From NCBI GenBank assembly GCA_017391545.1, contig JAFOYD010000052.1, forward strand, positions 1-6,418: a DNA stretch of 6,418 bases, in the 5' to 3' direction. The notes beneath the pieces were generated by a model. It worked only from the letters and a program-made list of their open reading frames with translations. It was not told the origin of the DNA and did not search any database. Shown piece by piece: positions 1-6,418 of this stretch (its first letter is position 1; the number at the start of each line of letters is the position of its first letter). Origin of the DNA: Lachnospiraceae bacterium (GTDB lineage: Bacteria > Bacillota > Clostridia > Lachnospirales > Lachnospiraceae). Position numbers and translations under genes: made by a program.

Positions 1-3000
1 GCCGATGAGGACTGGATCGCATGGGAGTCCAAATATCTGGATGCACTCTATCCGCAAAGCACTGTCTATGGCATGACAGCTTACTCCAACGCGACAAACA
101 GTATTGATACCTCTGACATTGATGCATTTCCTTCCACGTATCAGGAAAGCCTGAAAGCCTTAAAAACACAACATCCAAACTGGACCTTTGTTCCCATGAA
201 TACAGGGCTTGAATTTGATACTGTTGTCAACAACGAACTCGGTGTCAAAAGCCTGATCCAAAGTACGACGAGCAACGCTTCAAAAGGCTGGGTTGGCGAT
301 CCCTGTCCCACAGAAAGTGGATGGTACTATGCCACAAAGCCTGCGATTGCATACTATATGAATCCCTGCAACTTTCTGACAGAGACTTATATTTTTCAGT
401 TCGAGCAGCTTACATTTAACAGTACCTACCATAATGTATCCGCCATCCAGACCTTCCTGAATAATACCTTCATGAGTGGAAATATACCGGATGACTCCCA
501 GAACAGGACCTATGCGGAGGCTTTCTATGAGATTGGTAAGAACCGTAAATTAAGTCCCATCCATCTTGCTTCCCGCGTATATCAGGAGCAGGGAAATGGA
601 ACCTCTGCGCTGATTTCCGGAACCTATCAGGGTTATGAAGGCTATTACAATTATTTTAACGTAGGGGTAAACGGCTCTTCTACAGAGGAAAAGATCAAAA
701 AAGGACTCGAATATGCCAGGGAAAAAGGATGGAATACACGCTATAAATCTCTGGAAGGCGGCGCGGCAACCATCGGAAATAATTACATATTAAAGGGACA
801 GGATACGATTTATCTTGAAAAATTTAATGTCGATGCAAACAGCCCCTATGGGCTGTACAACCATCAGTATATGCAGAATATTCAGGCTCCCGCGAGCGAA
901 TCCGCATCCACCAAAAAAATGTATGCAGGCGCAGGAAGCCTTGATTCCGGTTTTGTGTTTAAAATACCTGTATATCAGAGTATACCGGGACAAAAAGAAA
1001 TTCAGGAAATTACGCTCGACAAAGCAGAAATTGTGCTTTACAGAACTGACACAATTGTCGGAAATCAGACAGACCGGAAGTCCACTGACACACTGACTGT
1101 AAACTTCACTCCGTCTGATACTACGGATAACAAAAAAATCACATGGTCATCCTCAAACCCCAAAATAGTATCCGTTACCCCTGACGAATCCACGAAGCAA
1201 TGTACCGTAACTGCATTGTCAGCCGGTGAAGTCACAATCACTGCGACATCCACAAATGGAAAAACAGCACAGTGCAAAGTCATTGTCGAAGCTCCCATAT
1301 ACAGTCTGGCACTGAAAAATCTCAATGACGAGACAGATCCTCCTTCCACATCAGCTATGATGTATGTCGGAAAGAATCTCGCTCTGACTGCTGATTATAT
1401 GCCAAAGGATACGACCTCCGATACAACCATTGTGTGGTCCAGCTCCGATCCATCTGTTGCCAGTGTGGCAAGCGGCAAGGTAACAGCTCTTTCCAAGGGA
1501 ACTGCCACAATTTCTGCAACCGTCGCAGGTATCACAGCAAGCTATGAAATCACTGTCGAGAGCTGCAAAGTGACTTTTATGTCAGCTGATTATGCCAAAA
1601 CAATCAAAGAGCTTGACGTTGCCTATGGTGCAACCCTGTCAGCAGATGACTTTCCAGATCCGGGAACGATAGACGGCAAGACCTTTCTGGGATGGTATAC
1701 CGACAAGGATGGAAAAGGTAGACGCTTTGACACTGATGTAACGATAACTGATGTAACACTTATACTCTATCCCTATTTTATGGAACTGGGAAAAGGCTTT
1801 TATATTGTTCCGATCGGGGACTATACCTACACCGGAACCTACATTAAGCCCACTGTAAAGGTATATGACAGTGTCTCCTATACGGACGGAACAAATGAAC
1901 TCATCGAGCTTACTTTAGGAAAAGACTACACGGTCACCTACAAAAATAACAAAAATGTAAATACCTCTGCCAAAAACACACCGACCATCACGGTAAAAGG
2001 CAAAGGCAATTACACCGGAACCGAATCTGTTACTTTTAATATCCTGCCGAAATCACTTGAAGCAAGTGAAATCAGCGCAGAGGACATCACAGTGGCGTAC
2101 AATGGCAAAGTTCAGAAATCCGCTCCTGCCGTATACTGCGGAAGCAAAAAGCTGACAGCGAAGACAGATTATACTGTTTCATACCCACAGACGACCACAG
2201 GTGCCTACAAAAATGTCGGTTCCTATCCAATTATGATCAAAGGAAATGGCAACTATACCGGAACGATCATGATCTCTGAGATAATCAGTAATAAGACAAT
2301 GTTAAGCAAGGTAAAGATTGCAAAGATCCCAGATCAGATCTATCAGAATTCACTTGTCGACAAAAATGCGGGCAAGGGAATTGCACCTGAAAAGCTTACT
2401 GTCACCTACAAGAACACCACGCTTGTGGAAAGCACAGATGGAGGAAAAACCGGAGACTACACCATATCATACACAAACAATATGGCAATCGGAACTGCCA
2501 CAGCAACCATCACCGCAGTGAGTGGAAGTGACTTTGCAGGCTCCAAAAAGATTACTTACAAAATTGTTGGCACACCGATTAATAAAGCTGCTGTAAACGG
2601 CATCACAGCCAAGACCTATACAGGAAATACTGTAGATGTCATGCAAAACGGTGTTTCGCTTGTTGTCGATGGTATTCTTCTAAAAGAAAGCAAGGACAAT
2701 GGTGTCACAGGTGACTATGTTGTATCCTATTCCAACATCACCAAAGCCGGAAATGCCACGATTCTATTCAAAGGCATCAATGAATACAGTGGTCAGGTCA
2801 AAAAGACCTACCGAATCACAGGCTACGATATCAGTAACGGAGCAAACGCACCAAGCCCTGCAATTACGATGGCGTACTATACCGAAAATGCTCCTGACAC
2901 ACTCATACCTGTTGACAATATTTCAAAAATTACTTCGCCCTACATGAAGGGAAAAACGAAACCAGGTATTGTCTTATACTACAACGGTACGAAACTTACT

Positions 3001-3720
3001 TATGGTACTGACTATACTGTAAAATACACGAACAACACTGCAGTGACCACTGCAGATACCGCAGAAAAGAAGCTTCCAACGCTCACGATTACAGGAAAAG
3101 GAAATTTCAGGGGAAGCTTTCAGGGTACCTGGTCAATCACTGACGGCGCTATGTCAGACACGAACGGTAAACTGACCATGACAGCAAAAGATGTCGTGTA
3201 TAAAAATAAGACAAACAGCTACAAGACTACACTGACGCTGACCGACGCGAACGGTTCAAAGCTTGTCGCAGGCAAAGATTATGACAAGAATGTCATTTAT
3301 ACCTACGCAGATGGAAGCAAAAAAGGAGAACCGATCGGTACGGATGATATCCCCCAGACAGGAACGCTCATCTGTGCAACTGTAACTGGAATCGGTCCTT
3401 ATACAGGCAATGGCAATGCATCCTTGTCAGCAACATACCGCATCATCGCTGCTGATGTGTCCAAAGCAAAAGTAACCGTAAAGCCACAGATTTATCAAAA
3501 CGGCAGAAAAGTGACACTTACCAAAGATGACATCACAATCAAGCTAAATAACACCAATCTCATCTATGGTATCGACTACACGATCGACGAAACGACCTAC
3601 AAAAACAATACGTTGAAAGGTAGCGCCACTGTCATCCTTCGAGGTATCGGTGATAACTACGGAGGTGAGAAAAAGATTACGTTTCAGATTACCTCCAAAA
3701 AAGTTGAATGGTGGAAATAA
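1..3720 (+). CDS. Cell-wall hydrolase: GH73-like N-acetylglucosaminidase with BIG2, InlB-type and MBG-like repeats (5' partial)
   Basis: The frame is open from base 1, so the ATG at 73 is internal and the true start, with any signal peptide, lies upstream. Residues here are numbered from base 1. Residues about 43-310 match the Clostridia beta-N-acetylglucosaminidase module: FPSTYQ, a HPNW motif, a YYMNPCNFL segment, LASRVYQEQG with likely catalytic Glu196, GYYNYFNVG, GQDTIYLEKFNV and HQYMQNI. Such modules cleave glycan strands of peptidoglycan outside the cell. Then come two BIG2-like Ig domains (about 334-433 and 433-520; each has a W-S-S-S-x-P core and an ITATS or ISATV strand), an InlB-type B-repeat (521-594, with FLGWYTDKDGKG) and about seven MBG-like repeats to the end. 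The last residues are KKVEWWK; there is no LPXTG or hydrophobic anchor, so attachment probably depends on the missing N-terminus or on binding repeats. The hydrolase family call is firm; its exact bond specificity is inferred. Confidence 0.88.
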   Translation, partial: ADEDWIAWESKYLDALYPQSTVYGMTAYSNATNSIDTSDIDAFPSTYQESLKALKTQHPNWTFVPMNTGLEFDTVVNNELGVKSLIQSTTSNASKGWVGDPCPTESGWYYATKPAIAYYMNPCNFLTETYIFQFEQLTFNSTYHNVSAIQTFLNNTFMSGNIPDDSQNRTYAEAFYEIGKNRKLSPIHLASRVYQEQGNGTSALISGTYQGYEGYYNYFNVGVNGSSTEEKIKKGLEYAREKGWNTRYKSLEGGAATIGNNYILKGQDTIYLEKFNVDANSPYGLYNHQYMQNIQAPASESASTKKMYAGAGSLDSGFVFKIPVYQSIPGQKEIQEITLDKAEIVLYRTDTIVGNQTDRKSTDTLTVNFTPSDTTDNKKITWSSSNPKIVSVTPDESTKQCTVTALSAGEVTITATSTNGKTAQCKVIVEAPIYSLALKNLNDETDPPSTSAMMYVGKNLALTADYMPKDTTSDTTIVWSSSDPSVASVASGKVTALSKGTATISATVAGITASYEITVESCKVTFMSADYAKTIKELDVAYGATLSADDFPDPGTIDGKTFLGWYTDKDGKGRRFDTDVTITDVTLILYPYFMELGKGFYIVPIGDYTYTGTYIKPTVKVYDSVSYTDGTNELIELTLGKDYTVTYKNNKNVNTSAKNTPTITVKGKGNYTGTESVTFNILPKSLEASEISAEDITVAYNGKVQKSAPAVYCGSKKLTAKTDYTVSYPQTTTGAYKNVGSYPIMIKGNGNYTGTIMISEIISNKTMLSKVKIAKIPDQIYQNSLVDKNAGKGIAPEKLTVTYKNTTLVESTDGGKTGDYTISYTNNMAIGTATATITAVSGSDFAGSKKITYKIVGTPINKAAVNGITAKTYTGNTVDVMQNGVSLVVDGILLKESKDNGVTGDYVVSYSNITKAGNATILFKGINEYSGQVKKTYRITGYDISNGANAPSPAITMAYYTENAPDTLIPVDNISKITSPYMKGKTKPGIVLYYNGTKLTYGTDYTVKYTNNTAVTTADTAEKKLPTLTITGKGNFRGSFQGTWSITDGAMSDTNGKLTMTAKDVVYKNKTNSYKTTLTLTDANGSKLVAGKDYDKNVIYTYADGSKKGEPIGTDDIPQTGTLICATVTGIGPYTGNGNASLSATYRIIAADVSKAKVTVKPQIYQNGRKVTLTKDDITIKLNNTNLIYGIDYTIDETTYKNNTLKGSATVILRGIGDNYGGEKKITFQITSKKVEWWK
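1795..3717 (+). repeat. About seven tandem degenerate Ig-like (MBG/YDG-type) protein repeats
   Basis: The C-terminal half of the hydrolase is a run of roughly 80-105-residue units, recognisable only at protein level. Approximate unit starts are 1795, 2056, 2300, 2575, 2821, 3146 and 3450. Each has a central D-Y strand: GKDYTVTYKNN, KTDYTVSY, TGDYTISYTNN, TGDYVVSYSN, GTDYTVKYTNN, GKDYDKN and GIDYTIDE. Each then has a turn near its end: GKGNYTGT, GNGNYTGT, SGSDFAGS, GINEYSGQ, GKGNFRGS, GIGPYTGN and GIGDNYGG, followed by a strand such as SVTFNI, KITYKI or KITFQI. Such repeats are common stalk or adhesive modules in Lachnospiraceae surface proteins. The DNA copies have diverged, so recent duplication is unlikely. 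The family name is uncertain. Confidence 0.75.
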
Positions 3721-3735
3721 TGAATCAGTTACGAA

Positions 3736-5247
3736 TCAGCAATAGGTAAAGCAGGTTCTGCCAAATCGAAGCCTGTCACCTGGTTCGAGCACCACCGACT
3801 GATTGATTCCCAAAAGCATCCCATTTCGGACTGTCCCATTTGTGGAGTTGAGATCGCAGACACAGACTCTGCCATCCCGCTCCTCAAAGCGGGCATGCAT
3901 TTTACTGACAGCAGTGTCATTTATCACAAAATCTGAAAGTGTTGCCAGTTTTCCGATTGTCATAGGCAGCTTGTTCAGAGAGATATTGACTTCCCTGCCG
4001 TTGATTCTGCCACAGAGCATCCGCTCTTCCACAATGCCGTCACCTAAGCACACTGTTTCATTACAGGCTTTTGGTTGACGGCTTTTGTTATAATAACTCT
4101 GCTGCATTGTATACTCTTTTTTTGATTGTCGGTTATCAAATATGGAATCCGAATATTCCACCATATCATTCTGACAATCCATACTGTTCTCCCCCGCCAA
4201 ACTGTAAAATTGCTCATCCATTTCAGTTGTATTGCCCTCCGCTAAGGCTTCAAGCTCCCTGTCCTGCTTTCGTTTCTTGATGTAGCAGATGAAAAAAAGA
4301 ACTGCTGCCATGACCGCCATTGCTATTGCTCCATACAGGTACAATTCATTCTTTCCACTGAGACGAAAGACACCGATCACCCTTGCTCCCAGCACGATTG
4401 CCCCTGCACAAAGAGAGACAAAGATACAGAAAATTCCACCGATCAGATCACCCACATTTCCGGACTTCCTTTTGCTATGATGTTCTTCATCGTCATATCC
4501 CTGTGTGTCATCGCCACATTCTGTTTCATTTCCATATGCAAATTGTGCTTCGTTGAGAGCATTTCTGTCCTCACACCGCACCTCTGATTCTCTGCCATTC
4601 TCAAATGGTCTGCTTCCAATTTCTGCGGAGTTCTCAACCACCCTTCTCTGTTCTTCCCCATGAGCCATCGTCACAATCATATGCTCCATCATATGACCGA
4701 TCTCACTGATCACATAATTGGGATTTCTGGTATAGCGATACACCTGATAGCCCAGCATCACAGCACGCTCGTCGGTATGATCGATCTTGGTAAGAAGCTC
4801 ATCGATAAACGCCATAAAGCTGAGCCTTACATCGCCCTGGTAGTCCGGATAACACACAAAGTATGGCTCCATTTTTTCCACATTCATATAAATAAGCTCC
4901 GGCTTCATGATGATCTGCGTACCATCAAGCAGGTATTCTTCGAGTGTGTCAAACAGACTGACACAACCCGACAGCAAGGCTTTCAGCTCCTCATAGCGAA
5001 TCTCATTCTTATCATAGAGTCTGTCAAGCGACTGCAGGGAATTGATCTCATAGTAGTACCTGCTCTCGCCATTTACCAGTCTGTGCGTGACAGGAAGAAG
5101 TCCGGGAATCTTGTTTTCCAAAAGCATCCTTGTCCGAAAATCGCCATTCTTGTCACCTTCCTTCCCAAAAAAATCACATTTGCTCAGTATCATATAATTG
5201 TGGTTCATACTTCTCTCATAGCTGATGTCTGGCATATCCTGTTTCAT
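3736..5247 (-). CDS. DUF6382 and FHA domain membrane protein of a Tad locus
   Basis: This 503-residue protein starts at ATG 5247. An upstream in-frame ATG at 5259 adds MVIN, but it directly abuts the AGAAAGGA ribosome site, so 5247 is preferred although the spacing (about 12 nt) is long. Residues about 8-195 resemble DUF6382 (ISYERSMNHNYMIL near the start, later YFVCYPDYQG). Residues 196-262 are a polar, acidic linker. Two membrane segments follow (about 268-294 and 302-323), flanked by HHSKRK and KKRKQDR, which places both ends in the cytoplasm. After another polar linker, residues 411-503 form an FHA domain with IGK (431-433), SKMHA (448-452) and NSTNGT (467-472). FHA domains bind phosphothreonine peptides. 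The usual Gly-Arg is Gly-Lys here. It lies 19 nt downstream of the TadE-like gene, so a regulatory or scaffolding role in Tad pilus assembly is inferred; its ligand is unknown. Confidence 0.85.
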   Translation of the reverse strand: MKQDMPDISYERSMNHNYMILSKCDFFGKEGDKNGDFRTRMLLENKIPGLLPVTHRLVNGESRYYYEINSLQSLDRLYDKNEIRYEELKALLSGCVSLFDTLEEYLLDGTQIIMKPELIYMNVEKMEPYFVCYPDYQGDVRLSFMAFIDELLTKIDHTDERAVMLGYQVYRYTRNPNYVISEIGHMMEHMIVTMAHGEEQRRVVENSAEIGSRPFENGRESEVRCEDRNALNEAQFAYGNETECGDDTQGYDDEEHHSKRKSGNVGDLIGGIFCIFVSLCAGAIVLGARVIGVFRLSGKNELYLYGAIAMAVMAAVLFFICYIKKRKQDRELEALAEGNTTEMDEQFYSLAGENSMDCQNDMVEYSDSIFDNRQSKKEYTMQQSYYNKSRQPKACNETVCLGDGIVEERMLCGRINGREVNISLNKLPMTIGKLATLSDFVINDTAVSKMHARFEERDGRVCVCDLNSTNGTVRNGMLLGINQSVVLEPGDRLRFGRTCFTYC

Positions 5248-5259
5248 ATTAATAACCAT

Positions 5260-5267
5260 TCCTTTCT
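5260..5267 (-). promoter_or_regulatory. Ribosome binding site of the DUF6382-FHA gene
   Basis: Read on the - strand the sequence is AGAAAGGA. It begins on the last base of the TadE-like gene's TAA stop (5269-5267). It touches the ATG at 5259, which is too close for initiation there, and lies 12 nt before the ATG at 5247. It therefore decides for the 5247 start. Confidence 0.55.
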
Positions 5268-5749
5268 TATTCTGGTATTAATTTATTTATAATTCTGCAG
5301 TCACGAATTGTTCTGGTCTGTCTGCATCGTCTGGCACTCCGACTGATGTCAAGCGTCAGATCGATACCGGATACATACTCACTAAGCCACGTGACAAATG
5401 GCATATTGACCACACAATGATAATTCACAGTCACCTTGTCAGCATCCACGAAAACACTGTAAGAAAAATCATGCATGGCAAAAAGCTTTCCTTCGGTCAG
5501 GCGCGCGGCTGCTGACTGCGCTGCATTTTTTGCTTCATCGGCAGTATCAAAATGATTGCTCGTTCCTCGGAGCGCTGCCTCATAAGCGCTGTGTTCCAGA
5601 ATACATCTGTCATAGCTGTAAAATGCCAGAAAAATCATCATGACCGTAAACAGCATCACGATCGGAATCAGCAATGCAGCCTCTACTGTAAAGTAGGCAT
5701 CCTCATATTTTTTATCCCATCTTTTATTCATAATTTTCGCACTTTTCAT
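5267..5749 (-). CDS. TadE-like pseudopilin
   Basis: The product is 160 residues from ATG 5749; a second in-frame ATG at 5731 would give 154. Residues 17-45 carry the TadE-family N-terminus: DAYFTVEAALLIP, then a long hydrophobic helix (IVMLFTVMMIFLAFY). The charged segment before it (NKRWDKKYED) would stay in the cytoplasm. Then come YEAALRG, an Ala-rich helix (about 70-85), a beta-rich region around VDADKVTVNY, and a basic Cys-containing tail. TadE-like proteins are minor pseudopilins needed for assembling Flp (type IVc) pili. The ATG at 5749 overlaps the prepilin peptidase stop as ATGA, and no Shine-Dalgarno precedes it (the - strand reads CCTCCT there), so translational coupling is the likely start mechanism. 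The frame stays open further upstream to about 5995, but that stretch is antisense-free coding shadow of the peptidase gene. Confidence 0.85.
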   Translation of the reverse strand: MKSAKIMNKRWDKKYEDAYFTVEAALLIPIVMLFTVMMIFLAFYSYDRCILEHSAYEAALRGTSNHFDTADEAKNAAQSAAARLTEGKLFAMHDFSYSVFVDADKVTVNYHCVVNMPFVTWLSEYVSGIDLTLDISRSARRCRQTRTIRDCRIINKLIPE

Positions 5750-6189
5750 AGGAGGATACGTGAAGTATACAATGCGTATCCCACAAAAACCGCCGGCAGA
5801 AATGGAAGTCTGGTCTGTTTCGTTCCCTTTTTCGAAATGAGGACCACAATTGACACCACACACATAATCATTGATGCCACACATACCACTGCGATACAGC
5901 TGTATGCTCCCAATACAAGCCCGATTGCCGCGATCACCATGCCGTCTCCTCTGCCAATCTGCTCTCTGCTCACCACCGATACACCGATGGCGCATGCACC
6001 AATTGCCAGCCCTCCTAATGCATCATAGATGCCATAATCCTCCTTAAACGGAATGACTGCAAAACACAATAAAAGCAATGCAAGGATCATTCCCCTGCTG
6101 ATCTGCTTTTTCCTGATATCAACGATTCCCGCTGCCAAAAGCAGGATACCGATCATGATCATCAGGATTTTATATATCATGATATTCAT
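5746..6189 (-). CDS. Prepilin peptidase, TadV/CpaA type (A24 family)
   Basis: The product is a 147-residue polytopic membrane protein from ATG 6189. It is an aspartyl protease that removes the leader from Flp pilin and TadE-like pseudopilins at the inner face of the membrane. The two expected catalytic aspartates are visible: Asp24 in GIVDIRKKQIS after the first helix, and Asp82 in the GxGD motif GRGDG (79-83). The conserved end, LPFLPAVFVGYALY, is also typical. It lacks the N-terminal methyltransferase domain of PilD, which fits the short Tad-type enzymes. A GTG at 6222 preceded by GAGGAG 10 nt away would add 11 residues (MRKLKKGRDSN) and overlap the upstream gene by 13 bp. The ATG is preferred because it starts just before the first helix, but the GTG cannot be excluded. 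Its stop overlaps the TadE-like start. Confidence 0.9.
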   Translation of the reverse strand: MNIMIYKILMIMIGILLLAAGIVDIRKKQISRGMILALLLLCFAVIPFKEDYGIYDALGGLAIGACAIGVSVVSREQIGRGDGMVIAAIGLVLGAYSCIAVVCVASMIMCVVSIVVLISKKGTKQTRLPFLPAVFVGYALYTSRILL

Positions 6190-6202
6190 ATTACTATCTC
6201 TA

Positions 6203-6209
6203 CCTTTCT
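6203..6209 (-). promoter_or_regulatory. Candidate ribosome binding site for the prepilin peptidase ATG
   Basis: The - strand reads AGAAAGG directly after the TGA stop of the upstream gene (6212-6210), 13 nt before ATG 6189. The motif and the long spacing repeat what is seen before the FHA gene, which supports the ATG start. The rival GTG at 6222 has its own GAGGAG site at 6238-6233. Confidence 0.4.
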
Positions 6210-6418
6210 TCAGTTTCCGCACTTACTACATGCTCCTCTGCCACCCACCTGCGATATGGGCACTGCCAAAACAGTCCTCTTTAGCTTACTACAGCTAAGG
6301 GTAGCGTGATACCTGTTTCCATGGCTTGTGATATACACGGTATTTCCACAGCTACCCCCACATTCTTCGCAAGGGTAATAGATTTCACGGCTCTCATTTC
6401 GTTCCCGCTCGAGAAAGC
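6210..6418 (-). CDS. Unidentified gene, 3' end only, with Cys/His-rich C-terminal tail
   Basis: The frame is open from the right edge and ends at TGA 6212-6210, giving the last 68 residues of a protein. It was located by reading the - strand in the frame upstream of the peptidase. The tail holds PCEECGGSCGN, then VYITSHGNRYH, LSCSKLKRT, SQVGGRGACSKCGN. The spacing CxxC-x3-C, then YH-x4-C and a final CxxC looks like a small metal-binding (probably zinc) or disulfide-stabilised module. From memory, similar VYIT...YH...C...LKRT...CSKCG tails occur in Lachnospiraceae proteins, but I cannot name the family. The stop lies 20 nt before the prepilin peptidase ATG, so it is probably an upstream member of the Tad operon. 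The N-terminal part, which would show its main function, lies outside the window. Confidence 0.7.
   Translation of the reverse strand, partial: FLERERNESREIYYPCEECGGSCGNTVYITSHGNRYHATLSCSKLKRTVLAVPISQVGGRGACSKCGN

Noticed and set aside
73..75. ATG at 73 as the start of the hydrolase gene
   Set aside because: The same frame is open back to base 1 with protein-like sequence (DEDWIAWESKYLDALYP), there is no good ribosome site before 73, and no signal peptide follows.
3039..3056. CACTGCAGTG palindrome followed by another CACTGCAG
   Set aside because: It encodes part of an Ig-like repeat (Thr/Ala codons) and is a short chance palindrome with no regulatory context.
4660..5292. A 210-codon open frame on the + strand
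   Set aside because: It lies fully antisense to the DUF6382-FHA gene, is His/Ile-rich as expected from reversed Met and Asn/Asp codons, and shows no domain pattern.
5750..5995. N-terminal extension of the TadE-like frame
   Set aside because: It overlaps the well-supported prepilin peptidase in another frame, and its composition (Arg/Cys/Gly-rich) is unlike a TadE N-terminus, which begins near 5749 or 5731.
5552..6028. A 158-codon open frame on the + strand
   Set aside because: It is antisense to the TadE-like and peptidase genes, with no recognisable features. The GGAGG at 5751-5755 lies inside it and is not placed before a start.
6281..6298. TTAGCT-tactac-AGCTAA inverted repeat as a terminator
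   Set aside because: The stem is only 6 bp, no T tract follows on either strand, and it sits within coding sequence.

Overview
The window looks like chromosomal DNA of a gut-type Clostridia bacterium, most likely a Lachnospiraceae member (Roseburia, Blautia or Eubacterium-like). This is inferred from gene content: a glucosaminidase fused to BIG2, InlB-type and MBG-like repeats, and a Tad-pilus block containing a DUF6382-FHA protein. No sequence search was run, so the taxonomic call is a family-level inference.

Layout: positions 1-3720 (+ strand) are filled by one very long reading frame, open at the left edge. It encodes the C-terminal 1239 residues of a secreted or surface cell-wall hydrolase. 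In order it carries a GH73-like N-acetylglucosaminidase module, two BIG2-type Ig-like domains, one InlB-type B-repeat, and about seven degenerate Ig-like repeats up to the stop. After a 15-bp gap, all remaining genes lie on the - strand and converge on it. Read in their own direction they are: the 3' end of an unidentified gene with a Cys/His-rich tail (6418-6210), a short TadV/CpaA-type prepilin peptidase (6189-5746), a TadE-like pseudopilin (5749-5267), and a DUF6382-FHA membrane protein (5247-3736).

The four - strand genes are tightly packed: a 20-nt gap, then a 4-bp ATGA overlap, then a 19-nt gap. They are almost certainly one operon, the distal part of a Tad (tight adherence, type IVc) pilus locus. 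The peptidase would process the Flp pilin and TadE-like pseudopilins. The FHA protein would give a membrane-anchored cytoplasmic phosphothreonine reader, possibly tying assembly to Ser/Thr kinase signalling. The ATPase (TadA/CpaF), TadB/TadC and the major Flp pilin are not in the window and would be expected beyond its right edge.

I see no rRNA, tRNA, CRISPR array, insertion sequence or recognisable riboswitch. Nor do I see a convincing intrinsic terminator or promoter. No intergenic gap exceeds 20 bp. I do not find a clearly new system; the most interesting points are the mosaic hydrolase, the Cys/His tail, the FHA protein with altered phosphopeptide-binding residues, and the start-site arrangements in the Tad operon.
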